64,000 nucleotides of DNA from Lucifuga dentata. Lineage: Eukaryota > Chordata > Actinopteri > Ophidiiformes > Bythitidae. Shown piece by piece: positions 1 through 12,211 of the stretch. Every line of letters begins with the position of its first letter. Positions within the stretch are counted from its first letter, which is position 1. The notes under the pieces are model-generated. The model ran no database searches, was not told the origin of the DNA, and was given only the letters and a program-made list of their open reading frames with translations. The DNA is taken from contig VXCM01000239.1 of the NCBI GenBank assembly GCA_014773175.1, positions 62,001 to 126,000 on the forward strand, read 5' to 3'. The position numbers were made by a program, and so were the translations under genes.

Positions 1-3000
1 GAGGTTTATGGGAAAATGACAATAAAAGAATGCAGGGCATGCTTGGGTCTCTGTGTTCAGCAGTGAAAGAGCTGGAAACTGAGAGCAATGTCCAGACTGC
101 TGCTTCATACACACAGCAACACAAAGGCTGAGGGGGAAAACACACACAAAACACGCACATTTCGGAAAAAAATATGAATACTGCTGCGTATGGTGAACAA
201 CTGCTACATGTGCAGAAATGTTTATGGTAATTTAGAAGCACAAAATCATGCCATAAAAATGTTTAGATTAAGATCAGGGACACAAAAGAGCTTCTGTTAC
301 TGACTGCTAATTTGACATTTTAAATACCAAAACAAGGCTTTACTGTTCAGCTCTAAACATGCTACCCAGGTTATGCAGAATTTCACTCATATTTCTGAGC
401 TTTGACTTGACCTGCTGTCAGTAAATCACTTTCATAGGAAACTCTCAGCTCATTCTGCTGCTGTGAAGCCAAACAAAGCTCATAGTTATAACTCTGCAGG
501 TCCTCTATTTCTTTTTGGTGCACACACTGTGCAGCTGTTACCTGCGCTGACGGTAGAAAGGCCATAAACGGTGACAAACGGCATAAGCATGATAACCACG
601 GCGACACAGGAAGATATACGGCCTCACCTCCATGCTACACATTCCTCCTATCATGTGGTAATACAATAGTCACCCATGCTTCGCTACTCATGAGCACTTG
701 GATTCCGTGCAGCCCCTTCCCAGCCTGCAATGCTGCTGTGACATCTTGACATCATGACTGCAAGTCAATCAGATTCCAACAGGTTCCTTTTAAGGAACAA
801 ACCAGCAACGATTTAAAAGACAATACTGGTGTTTTTGGACATTTATGATAAATAAACAGAACAGATCAGTATTGACTGAACAATACAAACTGGGTGAGAA
901 TCGAATCGTCTGTCTGACTCGTGTACGTCATCTCACACAGGCCATCATGCCAGCTCTCCATTGTGTAATGGACATTTCCCAACTCCACATATTGCAAATT
1001 TATGGGCCCAATAAAAGAGGTGGGAGGAAAAAAGTGCCCTCTCTTGTGTGGCTTGGAACACAGTTGAAAGGTTTAAGATTATAGCAGTGGTAGCCTGGGC
1101 CAGAGCAAAGGAATGGTATACCAAATGACTTCCCTAATGCTAATTTAATGCAAAACAATTATTTAAAAAAAAGAATATAAAGGATGATTTTGAGGCTTCA
1201 AAAGTCTCAGGACTGTGCTGTAGCCTGTTTTGATCATCTCAGTGCTCATATGAACAAGCACAATCACCAAAAACACTGCTGGAGTCTCATACACAAAGTT
1301 CTACACATACGTTATGGGAAAGAGTCATTGTTTTTGGCTTTTATAGATTTTCCTTGAAAGATTTTTTTTTTTTTTTTTTTTAAAAAGGAGCAGGAATTTT
1401 TCCACCTAGATTTTATGTTCCCACACTTTTAAAAAGAAGGCACCATTCACTGCAATAAAGGAGTTGGTTGGAAAATGATTTCACAAATACAAAATGACAA
1501 GAAGAATAAAGAGAAATAAAACTAAGTTTCTGAATATCCACCAGATTAACCCTCAAATTAATAAAAACAGCAATTAAAGGTTAAATTATTTCCACCTGGA
1601 TTTTTCACCTGGATCTGTATATTGATTTGTTTGATATTGATATTGATATTATATCACCTGTTTTGCTTTCTTTTTTTAGTTTTCAAAATAAAAACTAAAA
1701 ATAGCAAGCTATAATTATAGGTCTAAAAATACCATAATTACCTCTGTACAATTTGATCATTTAAAATAATTATACTGACATTATGATATTTAAGCAATTT
1801 TATATTAAATGCAAGAAATGAAGGCAACTTGCATATCACATGACACTCAACTCCATAAAAAAATTCAATATAAAAAAGATAATTCAACTATATTTATCAA
1901 AACAATAGTCTTTCTGGCTTCTGCAGATGTAAAAACCTCAAAGTAAGATGAACCATTTAGGTTGTTAGTTTGGGGGGGGGAATCTTTTTCAGGAAGTGAA
2001 AGGGCAAATTTGATAATCTTAATTCAGGATCCAATAATGCAATAACTGCAGATCATATCTGATGTACAGAGCTACAATAAACCCACTAAGCAAATAAGTC
2101 TGCGTATTGCACCTTTATTGCACTTTGATTTTCAGATATGCAGAGCTCTAAGAGGAATCTTCTCAGCTTGACAGATTAACAGAAACTCCTCATTGCTTCC
2201 AACAGCCAATCAGCTCACGTGGCTCAACCTTTGCATGCTTACACAAGCACATGCATCACAGCAATAATACACAGGTCAAAGGTGAGAGTCAACCAAGCAC
2301 CACCAGCTTGTCATATCTTCCTCTTTCAACCTACAGGGTGCAGGTCAGCAATATTGATCCAAATTAGTGCATGAGCTTTGCTTCAATAAACAGAATAACC
2401 AAAATCACAATATATGACACAGTCTAATAAAAGAGAGTAGAGTAAAGTAGTACTTTATTTATCCCCAAGGGGAAATTTCAGTTCAAAATATGGATCTAAT
2501 TGATATTATCATGAATATCTTAGCCTGTTTTACTTTCTGTTATTATTTCATCTTTATTGACTTGAGGCAGTCACACAACAAAGATACACAGAAACACATA
2601 CAAGTGTGTCATAGCAACTATTCAAATGTTAGACAGGCTAACATAAACCAAAGAAATGATCTCCCCGAGTCAATTAGTGCACTGTGGCCTTCTGGGTATG
2701 ACTGTAACAGCAGCACGATCATATTTTTAGATTCAGAACAAGTTGTACAGGTGAATGTGGCCTCAGCCCATGAAAAGCTAGTACCAGATTCCAATTCAAT
2801 TCAATCCAAGCTTGACAAACTTCTCTTAAAAAACAGCATTAAAAAGACAAAGAGTGATGCACAAACACTCTTCGCTCCCTGTCACCAGTTCAACAACAGA
2901 GCATCAAAGATATGAGTGTGCATGTATGTTTAGAAGCATACCTCTGCTATGAAGATCACCTGCTCTGCTGCATTCAACACCAGATGGAATATCCCACGAC

Positions 3001-4102
3001 TATGATCTTACACCGGAAAAAAGCAGCCCAGATTTAAAGACAGGCTCACACACTCTTAGATACCAAACACAAGGAGAGCTTCAAGAAAAGGATCAGCGTG
3101 ACAGTGTCAGGCATCATTGTGTCACATTCATCAGAGACACTGCAGCTACTGTGACGAGGAAACAGGGTGAGGCTGGCATTTCTCTCTCCAGTCGGCTATA
3201 GGAGCACAAATATAACCCTTGTGTTGGCTTTTTACAGCCAGGACTGTAGTCATGGAGCGGGGACTTTATTGGCCGTTCACCATCATCACCCGGTTGGTTT
3301 CACAATCTGCCCACAGTTCATACACGAATGCACAAGAAGTGACGGCAGTTCCATAAATTGAACCGTGAAACCAAACCTTGCAGTGCCAGCAGAGTGAACC
3401 ACACCCCAAATGCTAACAGAGTGCACTTGCTTTTTCCTTTTTTTTTGCACTATGGTTTTTAGCTATGAACATCATGTGAGTGTAATGTCACTAATTACTT
3501 ACATGACAGACAAATAAGCAGACAGAGTTGCACAGTGTGTGTTGAATACATTCTGATGTGCTGCTGTATTCTCTCCACGCTAGTCTGGAAAACAACATAT
3601 TCCTTCAGGGAAACATTTAGTTTGATCTACAGCCAGCGATGCCGTTGCATAATCAAAAACAGGTAATGACACCATGCAGCCACTCCTCCTTTATTGTTAA
3701 GAAAGAGCTATTGAAATTCCTCAAAGGACAATGACTTTTTGATGCTGCCTATCATGCAGAGTTCTTTACTTTTGGTTTGGTGAGCAGTCAACCCTTGTCA
3801 ATAATTCCCTTAATCAAACGGCAGCGACAAGTAAGACTTTGGACTCTTTTCAGTGGGGGGGGATTTGTTCTGTCAGTTATTAGAGGCCATGAAATAAAAG
3901 CTTAACTCAAACTGAGCTCCGAAGCATCCGAGCTATAAATACACAGCTGCAAGAAAGTGTTAGTGAATCCTTTGGAATTAGCAGGATTTCTGGTCTGATC
4001 TTTACCTAAGTCACAATACAATCTGCTTTAATAACTGATAAAGAAATAATAATCAGCTAAAGATCTCTGGTCTTGCTTCCACCATAAAAAAAAAAAAAAA
4101 AA

Positions 4103-4103
4103 N
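4103..4103. other. Single-N assembly gap in poly-A
   Basis: One N lies inside a run of A residues at about 4085-4119. Contigs probably ended in the homopolymer, so the run length is unreliable. Confidence 0.9.
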
Positions 4104-4172
4104 AAAAAAAAAAAAAAATAAATAAAAATAGTGTTAATAGAGGAACAAAAAGAAACCACTGTTCTCCATAAA

Positions 4173-4753
4173 TTAAAGGACCATACCATCAATTTTGCAT
4201 GTTTGAGCCTAATATATTCAATATTCATACACGTAACGTTACTGACAATCATTTCCCAAAGGATAAAACCATATTTCAGCTTTCCTGATATTTTGCAAAA
4301 TCTCTTCATCTTTCAAAATCAAATATTGAAGCGATACACCCACCTTAAAAACTGATGTTTCGCCTGCTAATAGTTGTGCAGCCTTATGAAGTCATGGTCG
4401 TTTAAATTTTTCGATAAACACAGGTCTTCTTTTGGGACTATATTCCCTGGCAAAGACATACATTCACTATGCGCTTTTTATTGTGCTTAAACGCTAAAAT
4501 TACATAACTTCTAAAACAAACCTGAATATATGTCTTATTCACGATGATGGATTACCTATCCCAAGAATGTTTTACGTATACAACAAGTTGATTTTAATAG
4601 TGTACCAGAATGAATGGAAACCAATGGTGGTCTGGAAGGTAGGAAAAATTCTTTTTTAACTCACCGTTCCAGTAGTATGCTTTGAGAATGATTGTCAGTA
4701 CATTCTCAATATATTATGCTCAAACATGCAAAATGGATGGTATGGTCCTTTAA
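4173..4753. mobile_element. TTAA foldback MITE, copy 1
   Basis: A non-autonomous element with long inverted arms. It opens with TTAAAGGACCATACC, followed by TTTTGCATGTTTGAGCC, and closes with the reverse complement (GCTCAAACATGCAAAA, then GGTATGGTCCTTTAA). The arms also share a TACTGACAATCATT block. There is no open frame. TTAA at both ends could be a target duplication of the kind piggyBac-type transposases make, or simply the tips of the arms. The family assignment is inference. This copy is close to the apparent full length of about 580 bp. Confidence 0.85.
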
Positions 4754-4792
4754 AAATGCTGTATGTCTCAACTTTATAATAACCACCTGGAT

Positions 4793-4946
4793 ATTCCAAA
4801 ATGTTTCTGGGATAATACAGTGGACAAGCCTGTGTTTGGGGGAAAAAAGGTTCTGCACACCAACATCATAACATCCATAGTGTAAAGCCTGGTGGAGGGG
4901 GCATCATGGTTTGGGGCTGCTTTGCTGCTTCAGGGCCTGTACAGCT
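4793..4946 (+). pseudogene. Tc1-like transposase fragment
   Basis: From 4882 the plus strand reads VKPGGGGIMVWGCFAASGP, the conserved stretch of Tc1/mariner (DD34E) transposases that leads toward the second catalytic aspartate. Upstream DNA (4802-4881) resembles the preceding part of such genes, with a block like Asn-Val-Leu-Trp and a segment before the H-Q-H-type motif, but it is frameshifted. No complete frame or paired termini were found. It lies just right of foldback copy 1. This is a dead fragment in an LMO7 intron. Confidence 0.75.
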
Positions 4947-5419
4947 TATAATCACACAAGTAAATCAGCAACGGTTTAAAAAACAAGAAAAGAACATGTG
5001 TGCTTCATAGGCACAGTCACATCACAGAATCAAATATATTGTAATTTCTCTTATCTTAGTATCAGTATGAGGAAGATATGAGTTAGACTCCAGCACATGA
5101 GAATTCCTCAGCTACTATATAACAGCACTGTGTGCGATGGTATAATGACAGTGCATCCTCAGTACCATGAACTTTAATTTCTACCTTCTAAACAGAGATC
5201 CTGTTTAGAGATTAGCTCTGTAAGAAATGACATTTATTAAAAGATTAACAGAGGTGGAAAGTAATATAATCAGCTGACAGTCAGGGTCAGGAGCTGTCTT
5301 TTCCTTTCCAGCTTAGAGCTGTGGTAATAGCGCGGCCTGGGCAGCATGCCGTCACTATTGAATTTCCAAATGCCAACGCCAGGGTCTGAAGTAAGTGACT
5401 CAAGTTAAACAAAGCGGTC

Positions 5420-5835
5420 TTAAAGGACCACATGGGTGATTTTGCATGTCTAAACCCAATAAATACTACCCCTGACAACCATTTTCCAAAACATAAAACC
5501 GTATTTTATCTTTCCTTTTTGGAAAAATCTTTTTGCCAAATACCTAATCTTTCAAAATCAAATGTTCAGGTGATACACTCACAGTAAAACTCAATGTTTT
5601 GCCTGCTAACACATATGTCCAAATGCTGAAGGGATGCCATGTAGTGTTCGCATGTTTCAAGTCTCTACAAGTTGATTTTAATAGCATAGTGGAATGACCT
5701 GGAACCAATGGAAGTCTAGAAGATATAGGAAAAACAATTCAGGAGTATGTTTTGGAAAAATGATTGTCAGTATCATGTATGCCGGATAATATTTATTGGG
5801 CTCAAACATGCAAAACCACCAGTATGACCCTTTAA
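5420..5835. mobile_element. TTAA foldback MITE, copy 2 (shortened)
   Basis: It starts TTAAAGGACCACATGG, followed by TTTTGCATGTCTAAACCC, and ends with GGGCTCAAACATGCAAAA, then AGTATGACCCTTTAA. At about 415 bp it is shorter than copy 1 and has internal deletions, although the CATTTTCCAAAACATAAAAC block near the left arm remains. Confidence 0.8.
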
Positions 5836-6559
5836 ATGCTGCCTGCTGGCCCATGATGCCATGATTCATGCGTAGCACTTCAGTGGCTTCATTTCCTGGG
5901 CAGCTGTTACAAACTGACAGAGTTAGTCCAAAGCAGCCAGTGAATCATAACCACTAATGATGAATCAAATGTATTCTGGTCTTTCTGGCACCTCTGGGTG
6001 TTCAGAGGATGGACACACTTGGCTATAGGCGTTCACTAACAGGTGGTTGACATGAGAAAATCGTCCAGAACATTCTGTGATTGAATTCATATGAAACAGC
6101 AGGATCGTGTCTTCCCAGGCCTTCTTATCAATCCGTATCTCTATCATAACAGTTTTTACTTTATATCATAATCGTGATATTGGAAGTATGCAGGCAGTAA
6201 CGGATAAGAGTCTTTATCAGAAAAGAAGCAGGCAATAGAGCAATACTGTATATCATCCAAATGGTGCTAAAGGCAATACTACAAGACAAAGCTCAAAGGT
6301 CAAAGCAGACATCCAGTAATATTTTATGGTTGTTGTAACAACAAATCTAGTATGAATTGAGCTGCGATCTCAGCTCGCGTTGCATCAGCTAATATCTGAC
6401 CCCAATTTCTTGCTAAACGAAAACTACAGAGCTTATTAAACTTGAGTACCTTTATTATAAATACAAACTAGAGCCAACCAGTACATTGATATGTACACTA
6501 TACTCTGATTTTTGTCTGTACTGCGATTAAGGTAAAAATATGGATTATGCTGATTGTAT

Positions 6560-6735
6560 TTAAATGCTTGAGTGAATCAACTTAGGACAAATAATCTAGG
6601 TCTGTTCTCTGAGAACGCAAATATCAATTTGTTCTGATTTCACAATAATGATGGTATTTACATGAGATTTGAAAAAAAAAAATCAGGTTATTGCCTCAAT
6701 TGGATTTGAATCAATTAACATGCATGTAAAAGTAC
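6560..6735. repeat. Dispersed repeat A, copy 1
   Basis: It shares ordered blocks with 34014-34205: ATAATCTAG-TCTGTT, then TTCTGATTTCA or CTGATTTCA, then TTTACATGA-ATTTGAAAAAAA. Two separated copies with the same block order show an old dispersed element. The class is not identified. Boundaries are approximate. Confidence 0.45.
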
Positions 6736-7693
6736 TGAATGTTTGAAATTTAGCATTTTCCACATAGGTTGAGGTCAGTCACATGCCTCAATCCTGTCAG
6801 TGAAGGGCTGCTCAATTCATGCAATAATACACATTCTCAAAATCGGTGAGCCAGCTGGTTTGGGGGGGTAGGCAGGAAGTGACTCAAATGAAGTATCCTG
6901 ATGGTGAAAATTCATGAATCAGTTTTGAAAAGGGTGCTGGTAAGAAAACCACATAACAGTCCTGCTGGCCAAAAAGAAAGACATACCAACAGAATGAAAA
7001 CAGCCGTACTGCTGCTGAAACGAGGAACAGGGGAGCTGAGCAAAGCACCTGTCAGACTGGCCTGGGTTTAAGGGAGTGGAGGCCAGAATCACACGGGGCA
7101 GAGACAGCTGAGAGAGACAACTTTCTCTCCCTCCCTCCCTCTCTTTCTGTCTCTCTGGCTCATTTGCTTATAGGGTCTGATAAGCAACACTGAAATAAAG
7201 CCAATGGTTGCTTCTCTGCAGCCTTGTTTGGAATCAGAATGAGATACTGCTCCACATATCATCATCAATCACAATCTATTAATTAACTCAAACTCCCACA
7301 TTTTTTAAAATCTCCCAAGAATTTCAAGTCACAGCAGCACGTAGCCAAATGACTAAGACCCTGTACAAGTGCACATAAGGACTTCAAGAAGTGATACCCT
7401 CCTTGTAATTCACCAACACTGACAAGCCACATTACATAATCCGCTTCAGCAAACGCACGGAGAGCAGCAGGCTCACATCAGGATGAAAGAGCGACATGTG
7501 CTGTGGTGATCTGTACCAGGAACACACACACCAAACTGTCTTTTCCTCTGTATGAATGTGAACTCCGTGTGAGATACAGTTACAAAGCGTGCAAGCATAA
7601 CTGCAAACTAAAAACCAAGCATCTTAAACGCTCGCATGCACATGTCCGCGTGAACTTTAAAGAGCAGATACAGGGGAGAATGTGGGGGGGGGG

Positions 7694-7731
7694 NNNNNNN
7701 NNNNNNNNNNNNNNNNNNNNNNNNNNNNNNN
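7694..7731. other. Assembly gap of 38 Ns
   Basis: The gap lies between a G run and a C run, where sequencing probably failed in a homopolymer. Any reading frame crossing it is meaningless. Confidence 0.95.
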
Positions 7732-8463
7732 CCCCCCCCCCCAACACACACAAACAGACTAGCCAAAGACATACAGAGCTGAATGAAACATGATCAGAAT
7801 AATGGTATTTGGACTTAATTCTAAAAACATCATTTTAAATACAGTATATTATTGACTATCTGCTTGTAAATTTCACTCTAATGTTGGCAATCCCTACATA
7901 AAAGTGTCCATCATTTGAGCATATCTCTTAGAAATAAATTTCACTTATTGCCGGTATCATGGGAAGGGATTATGTCAGAGGGGAGATGGCTGATAACACA
8001 CAGGACTCTAGCTCCATAAAAGTGATTATCTTTATTTGCCACACGGAATAAGACATTCAGAGATGTTGCTCAATCTGTTTTATCGTGCTGTATTTTTAAG
8101 GTGGTGTATCATCTGTCTGAGGGGTGGGGGAGGAGGGTGTGTCCCGATAATACTCAGGCAGATTTGTTTATTTAAAGTTTGTATTCCAGTGTGTGTCTGT
8201 GTGCATATGCAATGTGTGTGTTTTTGTGAAAACTGGTTTTGGTATGATTGACAATGTTACTGAAAGGTGGCTGACAGAGTGTTGAGTGGATGATGGGAAA
8301 ACGATCTTAAAGGAGTCCAGAATGAGCTGAATGGTACAACTAAACAGAGCTTCAAGTGATGATTATTAACAATTAAAAAGCAAAATGGGATTTAATTTAC
8401 AATTATATACATCAGAGAAAGTCACCAATCTGCACTTTTGAGAGGCTAGAAGCAGCAATAAAT

Positions 8464-9541
8464 GATGAAAAGGATAAATTAATTACTATCTCAAAAAGGG
8501 AGGTTATGTTTTCACCAGGATTACACAAAAAGTTATGAACCAATTTAGACAAAACTTGGTGGAAGGGTGGAGTATCGTCCAGTGAAGAACCCATTACATT
8601 TTGGTGCTGATCCAAATCCAGACTTTTATAAAATGATTTCTTAACTTTGCAAGATAGGGTGGGTTCCTTTGATGTTTTTGCAGTTTTTCTCAAAAGTAAT
8701 ACAGAAATCTCAATGAATAAAAAAAAAAAATCAGTATTTATACCATGATAGACTATCAATAGGTGAAATTTGGTCTGGATCCAGGTAAGGATTCTGATCT
8801 GATGAACTAAAATATATACTGTATATATGCAAGTATAAAGTTTCTATTATCAAATTTCACACAGCAAATCAGGGGGTCGGCTTATACACAAGAAATTCAA
8901 ATTTGATCCCAGAGAAGGAAATTTCCAGGGGTGGAAATACTACCCATTACCACTACCCATGGAAAATAGTTTAAATCAAACCTTAGAATGAAATATTTCC
9001 TGACAAAACATCTTATCCAGCACATTTTGCGGCGGCCAGTAAGTGTTGCTGATTGGTCAGTTACGGTAATCAGCTGCTGAAATAAATATCATGTTTACCG
9101 ATATGTGGATTCTTTTCAAAAAATCAGAGGAATACTATGACAATACCCAGAAAAACAGGTAATTTGCTAAACAAATAAATTGATGGAACAACATCAGGGG
9201 GTCAGCTTATATACGGCTTTCTTTAAAAATCTAAATTTGCAGGACAAAATCAGAGTCGGCTTATTATACTCAAGTATATACGGTAGTTGGACATGGGGGA
9301 TGGAATTGCCGTGCAGTAACAAATAGGGCAGAAACATACAACAGCCACTGATGTATAGCTGAGATGATGTTGATTCAGTAGCATGCAGATAGTTTTGATG
9401 AATTTTTAACAGATGTAAATTCATATTATGTTCACTCTAGTCATCTTTTTCTCTTTAGGCAAGAATATTAGAACAAGACAAATTTTGTCTAAGCTTGTTC
9501 AGCCTTGGGTGGAGGTACGTGCTCTAATGAATGCCCTTCTA
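8464..9541. repeat. Dispersed repeat B, copy 1, split by a nested insertion
   Basis: The left part (8498-8800) carries the GGAGGTTATG...AAGTTATG...TTTAGA-AAAACTTGG-GGAAGG blocks seen again at 39235-39470 and 44649-45150. The right tip (GGTGGAGGTACGTGCTCT, 9508-9525) matches the tip of the 44649-45150 copy (GGTGGAGGTATGCGCTCT). The two parts are separated by an unrelated element at about 8812-9287. This is a widespread animal repeat type that I cannot place in a superfamily. Confidence 0.6.
8812..9287. mobile_element. Inverted-terminal element nested in repeat B
   Basis: The left end reads TATACTGTATATATGCAAGT. The right end, reverse-complemented, reads CTACCGTATATACTTGAGTA, a recognisable inverted pair. 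Internally it has repeated CAGGGGGTCGGCTTATA and CAGGGGGTCAGCTTATA blocks. There is no coding capacity. It interrupts repeat B and is therefore younger than it. The superfamily is not assigned. Confidence 0.55.
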
Positions 9542-10442
9542 CTTAAAATTGTTTCAGCATTACAATTAAATAATACAAGCAAACATAATTTCTCAATTCA
9601 ATGACATCGCCTTGCGTGACTTTTCTATAGTATGTTAAGTTTTGCCGCTGAATGCTGGTTGCCATCTGAGCTAAAGGTTTAGGTTCAGGTTTTGTTGCTG
9701 AAGCAGCTTTCTTTCTGCTTGCACAGCAGCACTGTGGCGTGCAGACACACACAAACTGTCAGAGTGGATGGACTGTGCCCTCTGTTCTGTCTTAACTCGC
9801 TGCCTCCTGAAGGCACACCTGTGTGAAAACTGAACAGGTTAGTCAACATACCACGTGCATCTCTGCCCTGCATGCAACTGACACAAACAGAGAAATAATA
9901 AACACAAACAGAGAAATAATAAACCAAGCAGCAGTTGTGCTAACATTTCTCTCCACTTTCTATTCGCTTTATCAGGCAGACATATCTCCAAAATTTTAGA
10001 TCCTGCGCCTTCATGATTTCATGAGGTTATGAACTGCACCATAAGAAGATGATTTTAATGAATTATTTCATCAGATCACACTGGAGAGCCATTTTCTATT
10101 TTCTACTTCTACTCCACTTGTGGTTTTACCAATTGATTCCTCTGTCAGATTAAAGAAATAACAAAAATAGCTCTGCTTAAACAGGTGCAACACAGGAACA
10201 CGTCACTGAAAATAGCAGCAAATATGTCTTCTGTTGACCCTTTTTACACCTCTCTGGAATCACGCCTCACATGAGGAGACAGGTGTTCTGAAATATAGGG
10301 TGAAAGTTACATTGAAATGTTCATCCTCGCATTAATGGAATATGCGCTGTCTGAGACTGATGACTTATTCTTCTTTCATGACAGGGATGGCGGTCAAAAC
10401 AGTGTGGCCACGAGTTTTTGGTTTTAAAAAATCAGAACTTAC

Positions 10443-12176
10443 TTGACTGTGACTCTTGAGGATAAGTCTTGAAGATCTCCTGGGTGAAAGAGCTGTGCTT
10501 CCTTTAGTCCCAGCTTCCCACAGGCCTTCAGGAAGACGTTAAGGTTGTCCTGGACAAAGAACAAAGCAGGAATAAGGGTTGTCCACCTTCAGAGGCAAAG
10601 AATAATCACTCAGGAATTCTCTGGCAGGGACACAGCCTTCAAACTCATTGCTTCCAAAGTTCATATCACCAGAGAACAGACACGGACGGGGAGGAGCATG
10701 TGTGTGTAGCAAATAAGAAGTGACCCAGTGCAGAACACACACACATAAACACACATGGGGGCAAGGCTGGGAGCTGACAGACAGCACCAAAACTATACCT
10801 GTGGGCTGGGTTAGGGTGGGGCCACAGTCTGAACAAGGAAGAATGACATCAGAGCTTTGCAAAGTCCCACCCAAAAGCCATGAGCGTCAGAGCTGACACT
10901 CGCTGCTTCTCACACCCTGAAACCATCCCCTCCCCTCCCTGCCAAGCCCTTTAGTTTAGAATACCTGTGGAATCTATGAGGCTGGCGGATTATTTTGGAG
11001 ACAGTTGGTTGCTATGAAACATGAGGTTGGCTGACAGAAACCAAAAAGTATTTCCCTAGAGGACAAGGAAATGGAAGGATGGTTTCTCCTCCTACAATTT
11101 GTGGATCTGCATGACTGCATGATCTGCATGATTTGCACAGAAGCTCAAATTTATTACAGGACAGTCAAAATACATTTTTGCTCGATAAACAAAACACATT
11201 TCAAACAAATTTTATCCACATAAGCGCCATTCCTCTCCAGGATTATGTTGTTTCCATTTTGTAATCCCATGTGTCTTGTTTGCGAGTCTGCGTTTCCCGC
11301 TGGGAGAATGTTCAGCGACACGGTTTCATGTGACAACACATGGTTTCAACATGGGCTGAAATAATTAAGGGGCAGCTCCTTCTATATTTAAATGACAAAC
11401 ATGCTTATTAACAAATGAGAGAGAGTTGACCTCTGCACGTTGGTGTCCCTTAACAGCACTTCGAGTGGTCTACAGGTCAATGTGGGCCCCTAAAATCCAA
11501 GGATCAACCCCCACCCCCCTCCTTTTTATGTGGGTGTTAACTACATAGAGAGGCACTGGGACAACAGTTTTTTTTTATAATGATAGAGGGATTTCCTGTT
11601 TTCCCGCTTTACCAGATTTATCCGTAATAACATATACAGACCATGCAGACTAATACCATTTGACTGAATAATTGAGTTAAACACACAGTTATTGTGCAGT
11701 AAACTTTTCCAGAAAACACAAACTCTCCATCATTTGTAACAATTCATATTCTTCAGCGACACTGACTTTTATGACGGTGTTATTCAACATGTACGGTATG
11801 TACTGTGACTGCTGTTAGCCTCACTGACACGTCTCGCCTTCCTGATCTCACTGCAACATAATGACTCACATGGCAATACTACCNCTCCTACACACACACA
11901 CACACACACACACAAATAATACTGGCAAAATGGGCTGTAAAAAAAATATCTTTGTTTATCCACTTGATCTTTCATTCAAAATATCAGCAAAAATATAACC
12001 TTTAATTAATGTAAAATGACTGAAAGGAAACAGAAATTCTTATCATGAAACAAATATTTTTCTCAGTCAGCCTGGTGGCGTCTGATCGTAGTTTTGGAGA
12101 CTTTCTGACCCCAAAACCCAACTAAAGTCTGAAATTCTCCAGCTGTGATGCTTGGAGATTCTTTGGCCACTCGAAC

Positions 12177-12211
<35 letters not shown>

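Larger units (their letters stand above)
1..10442 (-). other. LMO7 intron 4, partial (no exon recognised)
   Basis: No exon is recognisable here. The expected next LMO7 CH-domain exon (a K-Q-E-E-T-D-R-R-type start followed by a Y-W-L-G-R-K motif on the minus strand) was looked for by eye and not found, so this is read as the right-hand part of a long intron. It holds two foldback elements (4173-4753 and 5420-5835), a Tc1-type transposase fragment (about 4793-4946), a nested repeat (8464-9541), a gap of 38 Ns, poly-T near 1363-1381, and a short tract at about 2445-2480 resembling the widespread fish repeat tail TTTATT-ATCCCC-GGGGAAATT. The longest open frame, 2490-2915 plus, shows no family signal. 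Confidence 0.6.

Noticed and set aside
383..607. Minus-strand frame containing a glutamine-rich helical-looking segment, considered as a further LMO7 exon
   Set aside because: It does not resemble the expected CH-domain continuation, and no donor site in the right phase follows before the stop.
2490..2915. Longest uninterrupted open frame in the left region (141 codons, plus)
   Set aside because: It has no recognisable domain, lies in an LMO7 intron, and starts directly after a fish repeat-like tract. It is probably chance.
7503..7793. Open frame spanning the N gap
   Set aside because: The frame exists only because Ns are read through. The flanks are low-complexity.
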